DNA of 64,000 nucleotides from Theocolax elegans (Eukaryota > Arthropoda > Insecta > Hymenoptera > Cerocephalidae), in NCBI GenBank assembly GCA_026168455.1, contig CM047429.1, positions 2,663,720 through 2,727,719 of the forward strand. The letters run 5' to 3'. Position 1 is the stretch's first letter. Each line of letters begins with the position of its first letter. The notes beneath the pieces are model-generated. The model saw nothing but the letters and a program-made list of their open reading frames with translations, searched no databases and was not told where the DNA came from. A program made the translations under genes and the position numbers. This document shows, in pieces, positions 32,486 through 43,571 of the stretch.

Positions 32486-32890
32486 AAAAGGCGCGATAGC
32501 GCCTGACGCAAGTATAGGCGCGAGAGCCATTATATACAGCTAACTAGCCCCCCAGATTTTTACTTTTCTAACCGCTGCATTATTACATTATGTATTTGTG
32601 CTATTGACCACGCATTACGTTCCTTATTTATTAATCTTTACTGTACAACAAGTTTTACACGAATTCATTTACGCACAATCAAGAAAATCAATGCCAAAGA
32701 TATTGCTTGCTGATTTCCTTTCCTCAATTTTCGTCTTCTCCCTTTTGATATATATAGTCAACTTCAAACAAAATGAGATAGAGATAGTATAGGAAAGGCA
32801 TGAGATAGAAAGAGAAACAATGCTTTCCAGCCCGTGAGAGAGCGCGTACAGAAGTAAAAACTTATGGAAGAAGTTCAAACGTGGCCACGA
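32486..32890 (+). repeat. Diverged repeat R, copy 1
   Basis: This segment resembles 40912-41330 in order: a GCGCGATAGCGC-type hairpin, AAGTATA, CATCTAACT or CAGCTAACT, a TTTTTATATT-type stretch, TTCGTCTCC or TTCGTCTTC, then GAGATAGAGATAG. Identity is low. It has no coding potential that I trust. Confidence 0.45.
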
Positions 32891-33128
32891 GAGGGAGCTA
32901 GTTTCAGGTGAATACTTTTGTCACAGCTGAATCATCCGGCCGATTTTGTGTGAAAAGTTATGAATTAAAATTATTTATTTACGTAATTATTTCCAATACC
33001 TCACATTATTCCGTTTCGGTATTTTTTATTGTAGTGCAATGCAGATACTATTGCAAGGTGAAGATTTCATATTCGCTCATATCCTATACTAGCATGTCGA
33101 CCTTTGACATCTCGACAAGAGAAAGAGT

Positions 33129-33166
<38 letters not shown>

Positions 33167-34984
33167 AACATTGATAAAATTCTAACCATGAAAACAATGT
33201 TTTCATTTCCATGCAAGTGATGGTATAACTTTTTTTAATCTTAAAGTATAATATTAATAAGAATTGCACAAAAAATAAATGTATATTATTATATTAGTTT
33301 AATTATATTTATTATATTATTAATTCATTTTATTTATATAATTTGATGTGCTTGCTTTAAGTTTATATTATTTGAAGGGACTTATGCTTGTATTTTTATA
33401 ATGAATCCCTCATGATATCTCAATGTTTTCCACATTGACCAAAATAATTTAAAAAACAATAGATTATAATTAAGTGGATGCTGTATTGTTCTCTATCCTA
33501 ATTAAAATTACTGAATAATCATTTTATTTTCTATATAAAGCCAATATATGTGTTCGATACTTTGCCAAGTACATAATATTTAATAATTATATGGACTATA
33601 ACATATGTAGAATGATATTCTTTCCAACGTTAAGTGAAATGATTGCTTAATAGTTATATGTACTGACTTAAATAATTTAAAAGAATGTTGATAAGTTATT
33701 GTTCTCTTTACATATATTTATTGAATACCTTTTTTAATATTTAAATAAAATCAATGTGTCAGTTGTTTGGTAAGTGTAAAAGGCATTTAATAATTTTGTA
33801 ACTTTCACATGCCTATAAAATGTTTGATAGTGACACTAACTAACATATATAGTTAAGTAATTAAATAGAATTTCTTGTGTTGTACTAAAATTATAATATT
33901 AAATTGTACTGTTGTCATTAATTATTATAGTAACCCAATAATATAGAATTTAATTTGTTACAAATAAATTTAGCTTAATTAAAACTATACGTGTATCATA
34001 TTAAATTCACTGAATAAGAAAGGGTTATTTTTAAAGTATATTAATTTTAAGCAAATAACGTCTCTCAAATGAAAAATTATTGGTACAAAGTAAAATTAAA
34101 GCAAATTTGCTGTAAGGAACAGTTTACCTTGTAAATATTATCATAAATCACTGAAGATACAGCAAAACAAATTTAAATTTAAGTGACGAGAAAAAGTGCA
34201 CTATTATGAGTATGTAAATATATATATATATGTTTCATAGGATTTTTCTTATTTGTTTAATGGTATTCATTCGCTGGAGTTGTTCATTTGACTCTGGTTA
34301 ATTACTTGTATTTGTGTAAGTGCAGATTATACATGATTCAAAAACAATATGTACTGAGAGCTGCATTGATATAAGAAATGAAAGAATTAAAAGTACCAAC
34401 ATAGGATAATTCTGTAATTGAGTCATTGATATAATTAATGAAACAAATTTTGTGTAAGTAAATAATTGTGGTTCTGTCTTAAGTCTAACTATAAACTGAA
34501 ATATATACAGTCCAACATATAGCATAAACAAATGTGTTATAATATAATAATGGGCAAATTTTAGTCGCTTCGAGAAGAAACTTTCTATTACATGTGCCAG
34601 TCCAGTTGTAATCTAAACTATATAGTATATATTTAGATTTACATAATTATATTTAAGGAATAAATCGATGATCCTTTATTCTAGGCAAGTTTAATTGTGA
34701 CTTGTCAAGGAGAGAAAAAAATACATTGTGCATATTATCTAATGGATATATGGTATGGTGGCGTAATTCACTGTTAACCGTAGTTGTATTTTTCTTTGAA
34801 TAAATGATTATTAGATATGTCATAATACACAAATTTGTTTGTAAAATAAATACAATGCAACTAGGAAATGTTTCATTTTACTGTTTTGTAAGAAATAACC
34901 ATTTTTTTAACGCATAAATGAAATGATAATTAAATATTTTTATTTTATTTTTCTTTTTTATTAATTTATTGAAATTATACACTG
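32891..34984. other. Long A+T-rich spacer without gene
   Basis: No protein, RNA or element is recognised in these 2.1 kb apart from a (GA)n run. Base composition and lack of repeat structure make it a candidate for older host sequence. Confidence 0.4.
33119..33165. repeat. (GA)n microsatellite
   Basis: An imperfect GA run with a pure core of about ten units at 33139-33160. Confidence 0.85.
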
Positions 34985-35614
34985 CTGTATTAATAAAAAC
35001 ACCTTCTACGAAAATGTCAACAATTGCAAGTATGGTTTCCAATCACACTTTGAAAAATGTTATCTGATAAAAAAATCTTTAATTATTACTCTCATCCTAT
35101 TTCTACTTATATTTTGCTCATACTCCATAAAAAAATGCAATAGAAAGTACTGAAATCAAATATCGACAAGTAATTTTTTAATTGAATATTTATATATTTT
35201 TTTTGCTTAAACTCCAAAAAGTTTCTGCAACAGAAAGTACTGAAATCAAAGCGGAATAATCGACAAGTATTTTTTACCATACCATACACTGAATTTTTTT
35301 TTAATTAAACTTTTATATATTTTGCTTAAACTCTATAAAAAGTTTTAATTAATTTCCACAAAACTGATAAAAAGGAAACTTCTTTTTTTTTAATTTTCTT
35401 TAAATAAACAATGCCTATCCTTCCAGTGCTTTACATCAGTAGATAAACAATTTTATAGAATAATAACCTTTTTTATATCTAACTTATATTCCATAATAGT
35501 TTTCTGCAATTGAAAGTACTGAAATCAAAAACACCTTCCAAGAAGGTGTCAAAACCCGCAAGTATTGTTATTCTAATCAAACTTTGAAAATTGTTATCTG
35601 ATAAATAAATAATT
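34985..35614 (+). repeat. Tandem core repeat, outer part
   Basis: A core close to TTTCTGCAATTGAAAGTACT followed by GAAATCAAA and, 5-15 bases later, ATCGACAAGTATTTT recurs near 35131, 35221 and 35505. It continues at 35701 and 35822 inside the left arm of the adjoining palindrome. Spacers are A+T-rich and variable (90-280 bp). Confidence 0.6.
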
Positions 35615-36793
35615 TTAATTCTAACTCCCTTATTTTATCTATTTCTTTGAATTTTAATTAAACATTTTTTTTTAATCTTATAAAAATTACATATAAAAAA
35701 TTTCTGCAATTGAAAGAACTGAAATCAAACTGAAATCGACAAGTATTTTAAATCGTACCATAAATATATATTTTAAATAAACATTTATATATATATATAT
35801 ATATTACTTAAACTTCGTAAAAAGTTTCTGCAATTGAAAGCACTGAAATCAAACTGTAATCGACAAGTATTTTGAATCATGCAAAAATGTCTACCAATCT
35901 GAATACAGATTTTTTTTATTAAAAGTATCTTATACTTTTACTTTTCATTTCTGGCCCTGCCATGTCTTACAGTAATAAATAAATAATATTCTAATGATGT
36001 TAATTTGTGGAAAATTAATTTCTGCAAAACTAATAAAATGGACATTTCTTCTGTTTTATTCTTTTAAATAAAATAATACTTGCACCACCGTTGGTTAACA
36101 GGTGTTACCTTTTCATATAGGTGTTAATTCTGACTATATTAACTGATGTTACATTTTATGAATACATCTTAGCTATTATCTTATTTTAAAATTTAAGGGG
36201 CCTAATATATTATGCAAAGCGACTTGTGGCATATTATTAAATAGTGTAAAGACCCATCCACGCGTGGCGAAACAAGACTGTATACTATAAACCAATAATT
36301 TATTATTAATAAAATAATTTGTGGTGCAAGTATTATTTTATTTAAAAGAATAAAACAGAAGAAATGTCCATTTTATTAGTTTTGCAGAAATTAATTTTCC
36401 ACAAATTAACATCATTAGAATATTATTTATTTATTACTGTAAGACATGGCAGGGCCAGAAATGAAAAGTAAAAGTATAAGATACTTTTAATAAAAAAAAT
36501 CTGTATTCAGATTGGTAGACATTTTTGCATGATTCAAAATACTTGTCGATTACAGTTTGATTTCAGTGCTTTCAATTGCAGAAACTTTTTACGAAGTTTA
36601 AGTAATATATATATATATATATAAATGTTTATTTAAAATATATATTTATGGTACGATTTAAAATACTTGTCGATTTCAGTTTGATTTCAGTTCTTTCAAT
36701 TGCAGAAATTTTTTATATGTAATTTTTATAAGATTAAAAAAAATGTTTAATTAAAATTCAAAGAAATAGATAAAATAAGGGAGTTAGAATTAA
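35615..36793. repeat. Near-perfect inverted duplication (474-bp arms, 232-bp spacer)
   Basis: The left arm 35615-36088 and the right arm 36321-36793 are reverse complements with only one or two length differences in homopolymers or TA runs. The spacer 36089-36320 is unique. The arms include two of the tandem cores. The near identity points to a recent event or an assembly artefact. Confidence 0.85.
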
Positions 36794-38048
36794 TTAAAGT
36801 TTCAATTTATTAATAAATACAGAAACAACAAACTATAAAGAAAGAAAGGAGAAAATAAAATAAAATTTTTATCTCGCTAACGAGTCTAAATAATTAGTCT
36901 TAAATAAATATATAAATAAATACAGTGTCTTGTGATTCACAGACACCAAGACACCATTTATTATCAAGCCAAACAAAAAAAAATTTTCCTTTATAATTTA
37001 CTCTATAAACACAAAATTTAAATTATCTAACTTTAAATTTAAATTTAAATAAAATATTTAAATATTTTAAATAATTTAAAAATTTAAATTTAAATTTAAA
37101 TAAAATATTTAAATATTTTAAATAATTTAGAAGTTTAAATTTAAATTTAAATTATTTAAATAATAGTAGGGATATTTACCGAATGTTGTAAATGCCATAT
37201 GGTTTGCCACAATATAATTATTTCACTAGTTGTCGTCCGAAACGACAATTTTTCCAGCGAAAAATATTTAGTTTATCCTAAAAAGAACTAAATAAATAAT
37301 TTATGTTGCTACCAAGTTGAAATAATTTATATTTCCTTTTTCTAAAATAAATTGAACGAAAAGGAATTGAAATTTTAATTATTTAACTTGCTAACAAGTC
37401 CAAACAATTAAATTCATACACCGAATTATTTTACTCGAACACACCAAAAAAAAATTATAACCAATTATTTAACTAACAAACAACTCTAAATAATTCGTAA
37501 AAATGTGTGAAGATATAATTTAAACACACAGCAGAGAAAAGAAAGTTTTTACGCATATTAAAAGTTCACGTCCAAATAAATATATTTCACAACTCTCGTA
37601 TCTTTGCGGAACAATCACATAAGGATACATAAAATTAATTGTTTAACTTGCAACAAGTGTAAACAATTAACACGAGTTATAAAAAAGAATTTTCTCACAC
37701 TCAAAAATTTTCAAAAATATGTTACAAGTATCGTGAACAGTAACACTTAATAAATACAAAATATTAAATCAAGTAATTACTGTGAGATAATTGTAATACA
37801 AATAATTTTAATTATTTTACTCACACACGAGTTTAAATAATTAATATTACAACTATTGTAACTTTGCGGCTGATTCTCACAAAGTTACTTATTGTTAATT
37901 ATTTAACTTGCAAACAAGTCCAAATAATTAACAATATTTGTGAAAACATATTTTATTCACACTCAAAAAATGTTACATATATTATAAAAATGAAAAGTAA
38001 TAAATAATAGACAATTATTAAATTATTTTCCTATATATATATAATATA
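36794..38048 (-). promoter_or_regulatory. Element 5 leader remnant: stem-loop array
   Basis: This is homologous in style and partly in sequence to the element 4 leader. Stems include GTGTCTTG/CAAGACAC (36925-36954), GTAACTTTG/CAAAGTTAC (37858-37888) and ATTGTTAATTATTT with ACTTG against CAAGT with AAATAATTAACAAT (37891-37935). The unit AATTATTT-ACTTG-loop-CAAGT-AAATAATT recurs at about 37377, 37638 and 37895. A block of AAATTTAAATTTAAATAAAA-type repeats is at 37030-37160. No gag follows, because the inverted duplication cuts the left side. Confidence 0.55.
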
Positions 38049-38758
38049 TGTGGGTCAGGGAGGGGAGAAAGCAACAAAGAAATTTCGCTCTCGAACAAGC
38101 AATAAAACCAACTAAATCGCCGCGTCCGGTATATAAAGAAAAACAATTATTTAAAATTTGCTTTAAAAGGGTAGGAGAGCGGGATCAGCTACCTCTCCTG
38201 AAAGAATCTATTTTAAACACTCTCACACCGACAATAAAATAGATTCTGCACGGGACCGAATTTATTTTATTAAAGCAAAAAATAAAATCATTCGCCGCAG
38301 TGGTTTCTCTCGGCGAAACCAGCTGCGAAGACTATTCACGCGAAAGGGTTAGGCGATCGCGCTATCTCTCTCACTCACACACCGAATAGCTCGCCTAGCA
38401 CCTAACGCCGATTCCCCCGCGACTAGGGATTCTCTCTAACTCACACTTGCGAGCACAATCTGAGAGAGCCGATGATGATCGCGAAGTCTTTCCTGCGCGC
38501 TGTTCGGGGGGGGGGGGATTCTCGCTGCCCGCGATCCGCGGCGCAAGCTACTCTCTCCCTACTTTGCCGCTCTCATACAAGCTAGGCAAAGACCTCCCGT
38601 CAAGCTTGCGATCGGGAGAGACCAATCTCAGTGAGATCGGGCGCTTCCGGCTGAACATGGTCGTGCGCGAACTCTCCCAATATACCGGTGTACACCTCTC
38701 CTCGGATATTCGAGCAAGAGGGAGAATACTCCGGTATAGAGACGCGTCTCACACGCTG

Positions 38759-38811
<53 letters not shown>

Positions 38812-38880
38812 AACTCATACTACTCTCTCTCTATCTCTCTCCCTCTCTCAAACTCAACCCGCTCACGTTTCGCCGCGACA
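38049..38880 (-). repeat. Element 5 LTR-like GC-rich block (832 bp)
   Basis: In the minus sense it starts TGTCGCGGCGAAACGTG and ends CCTGACCCACA, so TG...CA. It is made of stems: AGAATCTATTTTA/TAAAATAGATTCT (38203-38247), AGGAGAG/CTCTCCT (38173-38199), TTCGCCG/CGGCGAA (38291-38317), TAGGCGA plus GCTAT against ATAGC plus TCGCCTA (38350-38397), CTTTGCC/GGCAAAG (38562-38591), CTCCCG/CGGGAG (38594-38618) and TATACCGG/CCGGTATA (38681-38738). A homopolymer of about ten G lies near 38508. No second copy is in the window, so LTR status is inferred. Confidence 0.5.
38757..38811. repeat. (TC)n microsatellite
   Basis: About 27 TC units with a few interruptions lie within the element 5 LTR-like block. 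Confidence 0.9.
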
Positions 38881-39922
38881 CTGATCGCGCGCGGAAAGAT
38901 AGCCGACAATAACTAATTTTAATTTACCGATCTTTATACTAAAAAAACTAAATAAAGCTATAATATTTTCATAATTTTTTCAGTTTTCGAAGGTGTTTGG
39001 TTTACTTTTCGCAACTTTAGAAACATTTCGGGAAATTTACTAACATTTATTACTCAAAAATAATAGTCTTAAACTTGTCTAAACATGTCCTAAAATGAGT
39101 TAAAGTATACCACTCTATGTACAAAAATGAGCCAAACTTTGTTAAAGTTGGAAAAAAGTTTCAATTATTAAAGATCTGATAAACACCGGCCTACTTTACT
39201 GCACACTTTCAAAAAATACCGAATTATTTCCACTAGGGTGACGTTCAATTGTAACTATAAATGTTTACAATCTAATTGTATAAACTTATATAAACTCGTT
39301 TATTTGACACCCTCGCTTCGCTCAGGCTACGAACTAGTCAATAAATATACAATAGTATAAATTTTGTTGATTACAATATTATTATAAAAATTTATTAGTT
39401 CTATTTTCTCTCTGCATCTACAAGCTTGACACTGTCATATTATGAACGTGATTTTCATACACATTAAAATCTGAAATAGTTTGCAGGAATATATTTTTAT
39501 GAAACAAAATTTCAATTGCTAAAAAAATGGCAAAAAAATATATATATTTAAAAATATAAATATGTAATCATCGTAAATGTTATACATTTAAAAATAATTT
39601 ATTTTAAATTCTATAAATGTTTCTAAATTTATAAAAAAATTAAGTTCAAAATGTGGCTGCATTAAAAATAAAAAAAATATTTAATAGGTTTATCTTATGC
39701 TATGCAACAGAATAAAGTAAAATACAAAAATATTTTTACAAGAAACAGAAGAAGAAGAAAGATTTTTAAGTCGATAGAAGAGGTTTTTAATAAGATTGAA
39801 ATTGCTCTGTAGGATTCGAATTGTTATAGTGGGTTATGGTTGTATGATAAATGCTACATTGTAACAGCCTGTGAATGTTATATACATAATTTTGTATATT
39901 TTATGTATTTTATAGAATCTAT
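38881..39922. other. Spacer without gene
   Basis: A+T-rich sequence with no recognisable element or gene. Confidence 0.4.
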
Positions 39923-40706
39923 TGTAACGGGGTGGGTACTGGGGAATGTAAGGCCCCCGGTAAGGCCCAATCTGTCTCAACTTACCAACCTAAGTGTACA
40001 GTCCCACGATGCGGCCGGGAATCAATTTGATTCCCGTGCAATGCCGTTAACAACGCCAAACAGTTCGTTTGGCTTTAATACCGTGTATTGGGCCCTATGC
40101 CCAAAATTGCCAACTAGGATAGACACCACAGAGGGCGGTATTCGTGGGATAGGACAATGGCCGGGAAAACGTTATCAACAATCGAGATATTATGTTAGTC
40201 GGCGAGAAAGATAGTCTCGCGGAGTCAATTTATTAAATAAACAATTAAATAATAATAAATTAACATTAACAATTAATGGGAGTCGTATTGATGACTACCC
40301 CCGAGGTCAGCGCGAAAACTATTCGTTAAAACTTATTAACGGGAGTAATAAGCAACCGATTCGGGAATGATCGGCTGCTTAACCTGATGGCTATTACGTC
40401 ACGCCGTGTGAGATAGATACCTTTGACGTAGGAGCTCTGCCGTAATAGCTGCCTACGTTACGCGCGCCTTTTCTCGTGAAGTGGCTCCCGCGAACCACCG
40501 ACCTATCTACCCGGGCGGGATTTGTCATGAGAGGGGGGAAAGAGGAACGCTTCCTCACCTGGAATCTCGGCCTGTGTTGACACCGTGCGCGCGTTATATC
40601 GGTACTGTCAGTTGAACATGCATGATTCTCGCGCGTTCGTGCGCGCGCCGCGCTGTATATACTCTTTCGCGTTACTCACCTGATCGGTAACTCGCTTACC
40701 GTTATA
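39923..40706 (+). repeat. Solo-LTR-like repeat, copy 2 (784 bp)
   Basis: It starts TGTAACGGGGTGGGTACTGG and ends ACTCGCTTACCGTTATA like 15381-16451. It shares the first 650 bp and the last 35 bp with that copy, but its interior after GGAACGCTTCCTCACCTGGA differs and holds a GCGCGCGTTCGTGCGCGCGC palindromic stretch. I see no target duplication. Confidence 0.6.
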
Positions 40707-41410
40707 ATGGATATTTAGAAAAGTGTATGATATACTTGATTAATATCTATTTCATCTTCAAATAATTTTGCATCTGTATTTAAAGCATTTTATTGAATTT
40801 TAAATCCGTTATTATTATTGAGTACACATTTAAAAATTTTATTGAGTTTTATCAGGAATAAATAAGCTAATACTCATTCTTTCAAGTTATATTCACAACT
40901 TTTTTTTGCGCACGAAAAAAATACATATATCAAGGTGCGCGGTAGCGCAACCAACGGAAGTATAATGCGCGCTAGCACCTATTAGTCATCTAACTGCACC
41001 TGCGGTTTTTATATTTTTGAATATTAATATATAATATGTTGTTTACTTAATTTTTCATATCATATACTATTTCTTCTTTAATATTTTTTCAGTTTATTAA
41101 GTTTTCAATAAATTATTTAGTAATACTTTAAATAAAACTTCATGTAAATTTCTGAGATGTCAAATTTTCTTTTACTCGGCTATGTATTTTTTGATTTTTT
41201 TTCGTCTCCTACATATATCTGTCTACTCGAAAAAGTTGAGACAGAGCTATAGGGGAAAACGAAAGAGTGAGTGAGACACGCGTGATCTTTTTCATCATCT
41301 TAAATAGTCATCTTTTATCTTACACGGTTGTCAATCATCTAAGCAGCAGACGGCGTAGTACAAACGTACCCCAAGTGATGCATTACCATCTACTTATGCG
41401 GGCTATGCAT
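40707..41410. repeat. Spacer with diverged repeat R, copy 2
   Basis: The segment from about 40912 to 41330 is the partner of 32486-32890 (GCGCGGTAGCGC hairpin, AACGGAAGTATA, CATCTAACTGC and the later GAGACAGAGCTATAGG). No gene is seen. Confidence 0.4.
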
Positions 41411-41965
41411 TGCATGCAAAATTCAATCTAACAGACAAGCAGCTATACCCAATCGACCCAGGAAAGAGAGATTTTTTATTTTAAAATACAATTCCCCAGA
41501 CAGGCATCTATAAACAAATGACCCCGGGAAGATAGATTTTGTATTTTAAAGTTCAATCCCCCATACAGACAGTTATACACAAATGACCCGGGTAAAAGTG
41601 ATATTTTTATTTTAAAATTCAATCGAGAAACAGCTGCCTGTAATGACGGTAACGACAGAAAAGAAAAGAAAAATCTTCACTTTTCTATTACTTAATTATT
41701 TTATTTGATTTATTTTTGCAGGAAGTATTTGGACATAAAAACTATTTAAGAAATTTTAACCGTTTTAATGCTTATGTTAAAAGCAAGAAAATCCATATAC
41801 ATACAAATTTTTATACCTAAATAATTCGGGAAAGAGAGATTTTTTTACTTTAAAATTTATTTAACAGACAGATAGCTATACCCAAACTACCCGGGTAAGA
41901 GAATTTTTTATTTTAATAATTAATTAACAGACAATCGGCTATATCCTGGAAAGGGAGATTTTATT
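41411..41965 (+). repeat. Minisatellite, unit about 75 bp
   Basis: Six units share AATTCAATC...ACAGACAG..GCTATAC, then AAATGACCCGGGAAAG, then GAGATTTTTTATTTTAA. Three are adjacent (41415-41630), a 170-bp unrelated segment interrupts, and three more follow (41800-41965). Confidence 0.7.
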
Positions 41966-42944
41966 TTTTTATTTTTATTTTTTTAATTATTCATTTTTTT
42001 ATTTTTTATTTTAATTTTAATTTTTTATTTCGGAGAAAAAATTTGTATCAAAAATTACAATAGTCACAGCAAAATGACCATAGTTTCTATTAAGGGTGTT
42101 CCATACTCAATTTTTGATGATTAATTAATAAAAAAGTAGAATAGTATGTGAAAAAATAAGAGATGAAGCGCCTTTGTTTATTAACAATCTAACTGTGTGC
42201 TGAATTTTAGATTAAAATAATATTGCGTTTTCGAGAAAAGTCTTACCAAAAATTTCGAATCTTTTCACCTCTTTGAGGTTAGGTTCATATTTTTGGTAAA
42301 ACTTATCTCTAGTAATTTTTTTCGAATTGTTGAACTGTAAATTCTTTACTATAGAGACTTTCGTAACTTTCAATCTAAATTTGTTCTCAGTGTATAACTA
42401 TATTACTCATACATAATAATTATGAACTTATTGTTTGTTATTGGCAAAAATTCAATTGAAAAATTAATAAAAATCTTGCATTTTCACCATATTAATATTA
42501 TTAACATAATAATATGGTTGTAAAATTATGATTAATATTTAAAACTCGCTATTATTCAAATTAAATGTAACTTATTACTTATTCCACTTCATACGTCAAT
42601 AGTTCAATTCAATTTATAATACTTTAAACGAATAACATCATTATATTGTATTACAAGTATTACTATATTATATTATAAGCAGTTAAAAATAGCGAGTTTT
42701 TAATCTTTTTTACTGCATGCAGCAGTCAAATTAAAGGAATTCACATTTAAGAACCTAAAAATTATAAGCAACTAAGAAAGTAAACAAATAATAAATTTTG
42801 TACCTGATAGCTACACAATACAAAACAAGCTTTCAGAATGATTTTTTTCAAAACGATTAATTTTAATTATAAATTGATGATTTTTGTCGTCCACGCAATA
42901 TGTTTAAGGAAATAGGATTTTGTGCAATCATGTAATTTCTTATT
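41966..42944. other. Spacer with two small inverted repeats
   Basis: TTACCAAAAA (42243) pairs with TTTTTGGTAA (42292). A MITE-like pair, TTAATATTTAAAACTCGCTATT and its inverse AATAGCGAGTTTTTAAT, lies at about 42530 and 42686. No gene is seen. Confidence 0.45.
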
Positions 42945-42983
42945 TGGCGACCTTTCGATGGATATTCTCCATCCTCATCAAAC
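42945..42983 (-). ncRNA. Hammerhead-like core of a Penelope-like end
   Basis: The minus strand reads TGATGAG, a stem GATGG/CCATC with loop AGAATAT, then CGAAAGGTC. These are boxes I and II of a hammerhead ribozyme with stem II between them. The base before TGATGAG is T rather than C. Penelope-like elements carry such ribozymes in their terminal repeats. Stems I and III are not convincing by eye. Confidence 0.5.
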
Positions 42984-43145
42984 TATACCTTTATTAATAA
43001 TATCAATCAAAAAATTTTTTAGAGAACATCTTTTCTTACATATTATTAGTTTGTAACAAAATTATGTTTGTTCACCAAAACATGGTTTGTTCACCAAAAT
43101 CGCCAAAATACTATTTCCTTAAAGATTAATTTTAAGTTAATTAAT

Positions 43146-43158
43146 AATTGTTAGATTA
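43146..43158. repeat. SINE target-site duplication, left
   Basis: AATTGTTAGATTA is repeated exactly at 43383-43395. Confidence 0.9.
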
Positions 43159-43382
43159 GAGGCCTGCGATGGCTCGGTCGGTAGGGCGTCGGGCTCGTAA
43201 TCTGGAGGTCCCAGGTTCGATTCCCGGCCCCGGCCGATTGATACAAGCACCAATGTAGCTGTAGTAGTACAGCGAATGTATTTTCAACAAGTGCTTTCTT
43301 CACCAAGACATCGTATGACCTCCACCGCTGATTAGCACCGGTTTGGGAGCATAAAAAGAGCGACGTTAAAATAATAAAAAAA
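43159..43382 (+). mobile_element. tRNA-derived SINE (224 bp) with perfect 13-bp target duplications
   Basis: The head (43160-43237) is tRNA-like: an A box TGGCTCGGTCGGTAGGGC, an anticodon loop CTCGTAA with U33 and anticodon CGU (threonine type), and a B box GGTTCGATTCC. A unique 120-bp body follows, ending in an A-rich tail (AAAATAATAAAAAAAA). Perfect direct repeats of 13 bp flank it, which is diagnostic of LINE-driven insertion. Transcription would be by RNA polymerase III. Confidence 0.88.
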
Positions 43383-43395
43383 AATTGTTAGATTA
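43383..43395. repeat. SINE target-site duplication, right
   Basis: This is an exact copy of 43146-43158. Confidence 0.9.
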
Positions 43396-43571
43396 TGTAT
43401 AGAGAGCGCCTGCTCTGTATTCTCCCTTATATCTAACGCGTGAGAGCGCGACACTCACTCTCCTTCGGTCAGTTGACGAGATAGGACGTGTTTGTGGTTT
43501 TGTCCAATATAGTTTATTAAAGTATAAGATTAAAAAAAAAACAAATGTTATGCTTATTATTTTATTTGCTT
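43396..43571 (-). other. Element 6 3' end region
   Basis: This lies after the stop of the third ORF on the minus strand, with an A/T run at 43531-43540. The 3' LTR should begin near here but its 5' partner is outside the window, so I cannot set a boundary. The SINE sits just beyond. Confidence 0.4.

Noticed and set aside
32891..34984. Host gene exon or 3' UTR in the 2-kb A+T-rich spacer
   Set aside because: Short frames only, with no domain, splice-site context or codon bias that would support an exon.
35131..36793. Possible CRISPR-like array because of repeated cores with spacers
   Set aside because: Repeats are imperfect, spacers vary from 90 to 280 bp, the context is a eukaryotic transposon-rich region and no cas genes are present.
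38447..38884. 145-codon plus frame over the (TC)n tract
   Set aside because: The C-terminal half is Ser-Leu repeats from a microsatellite, and the rest lies in a stem-loop block. No coding signal is seen.
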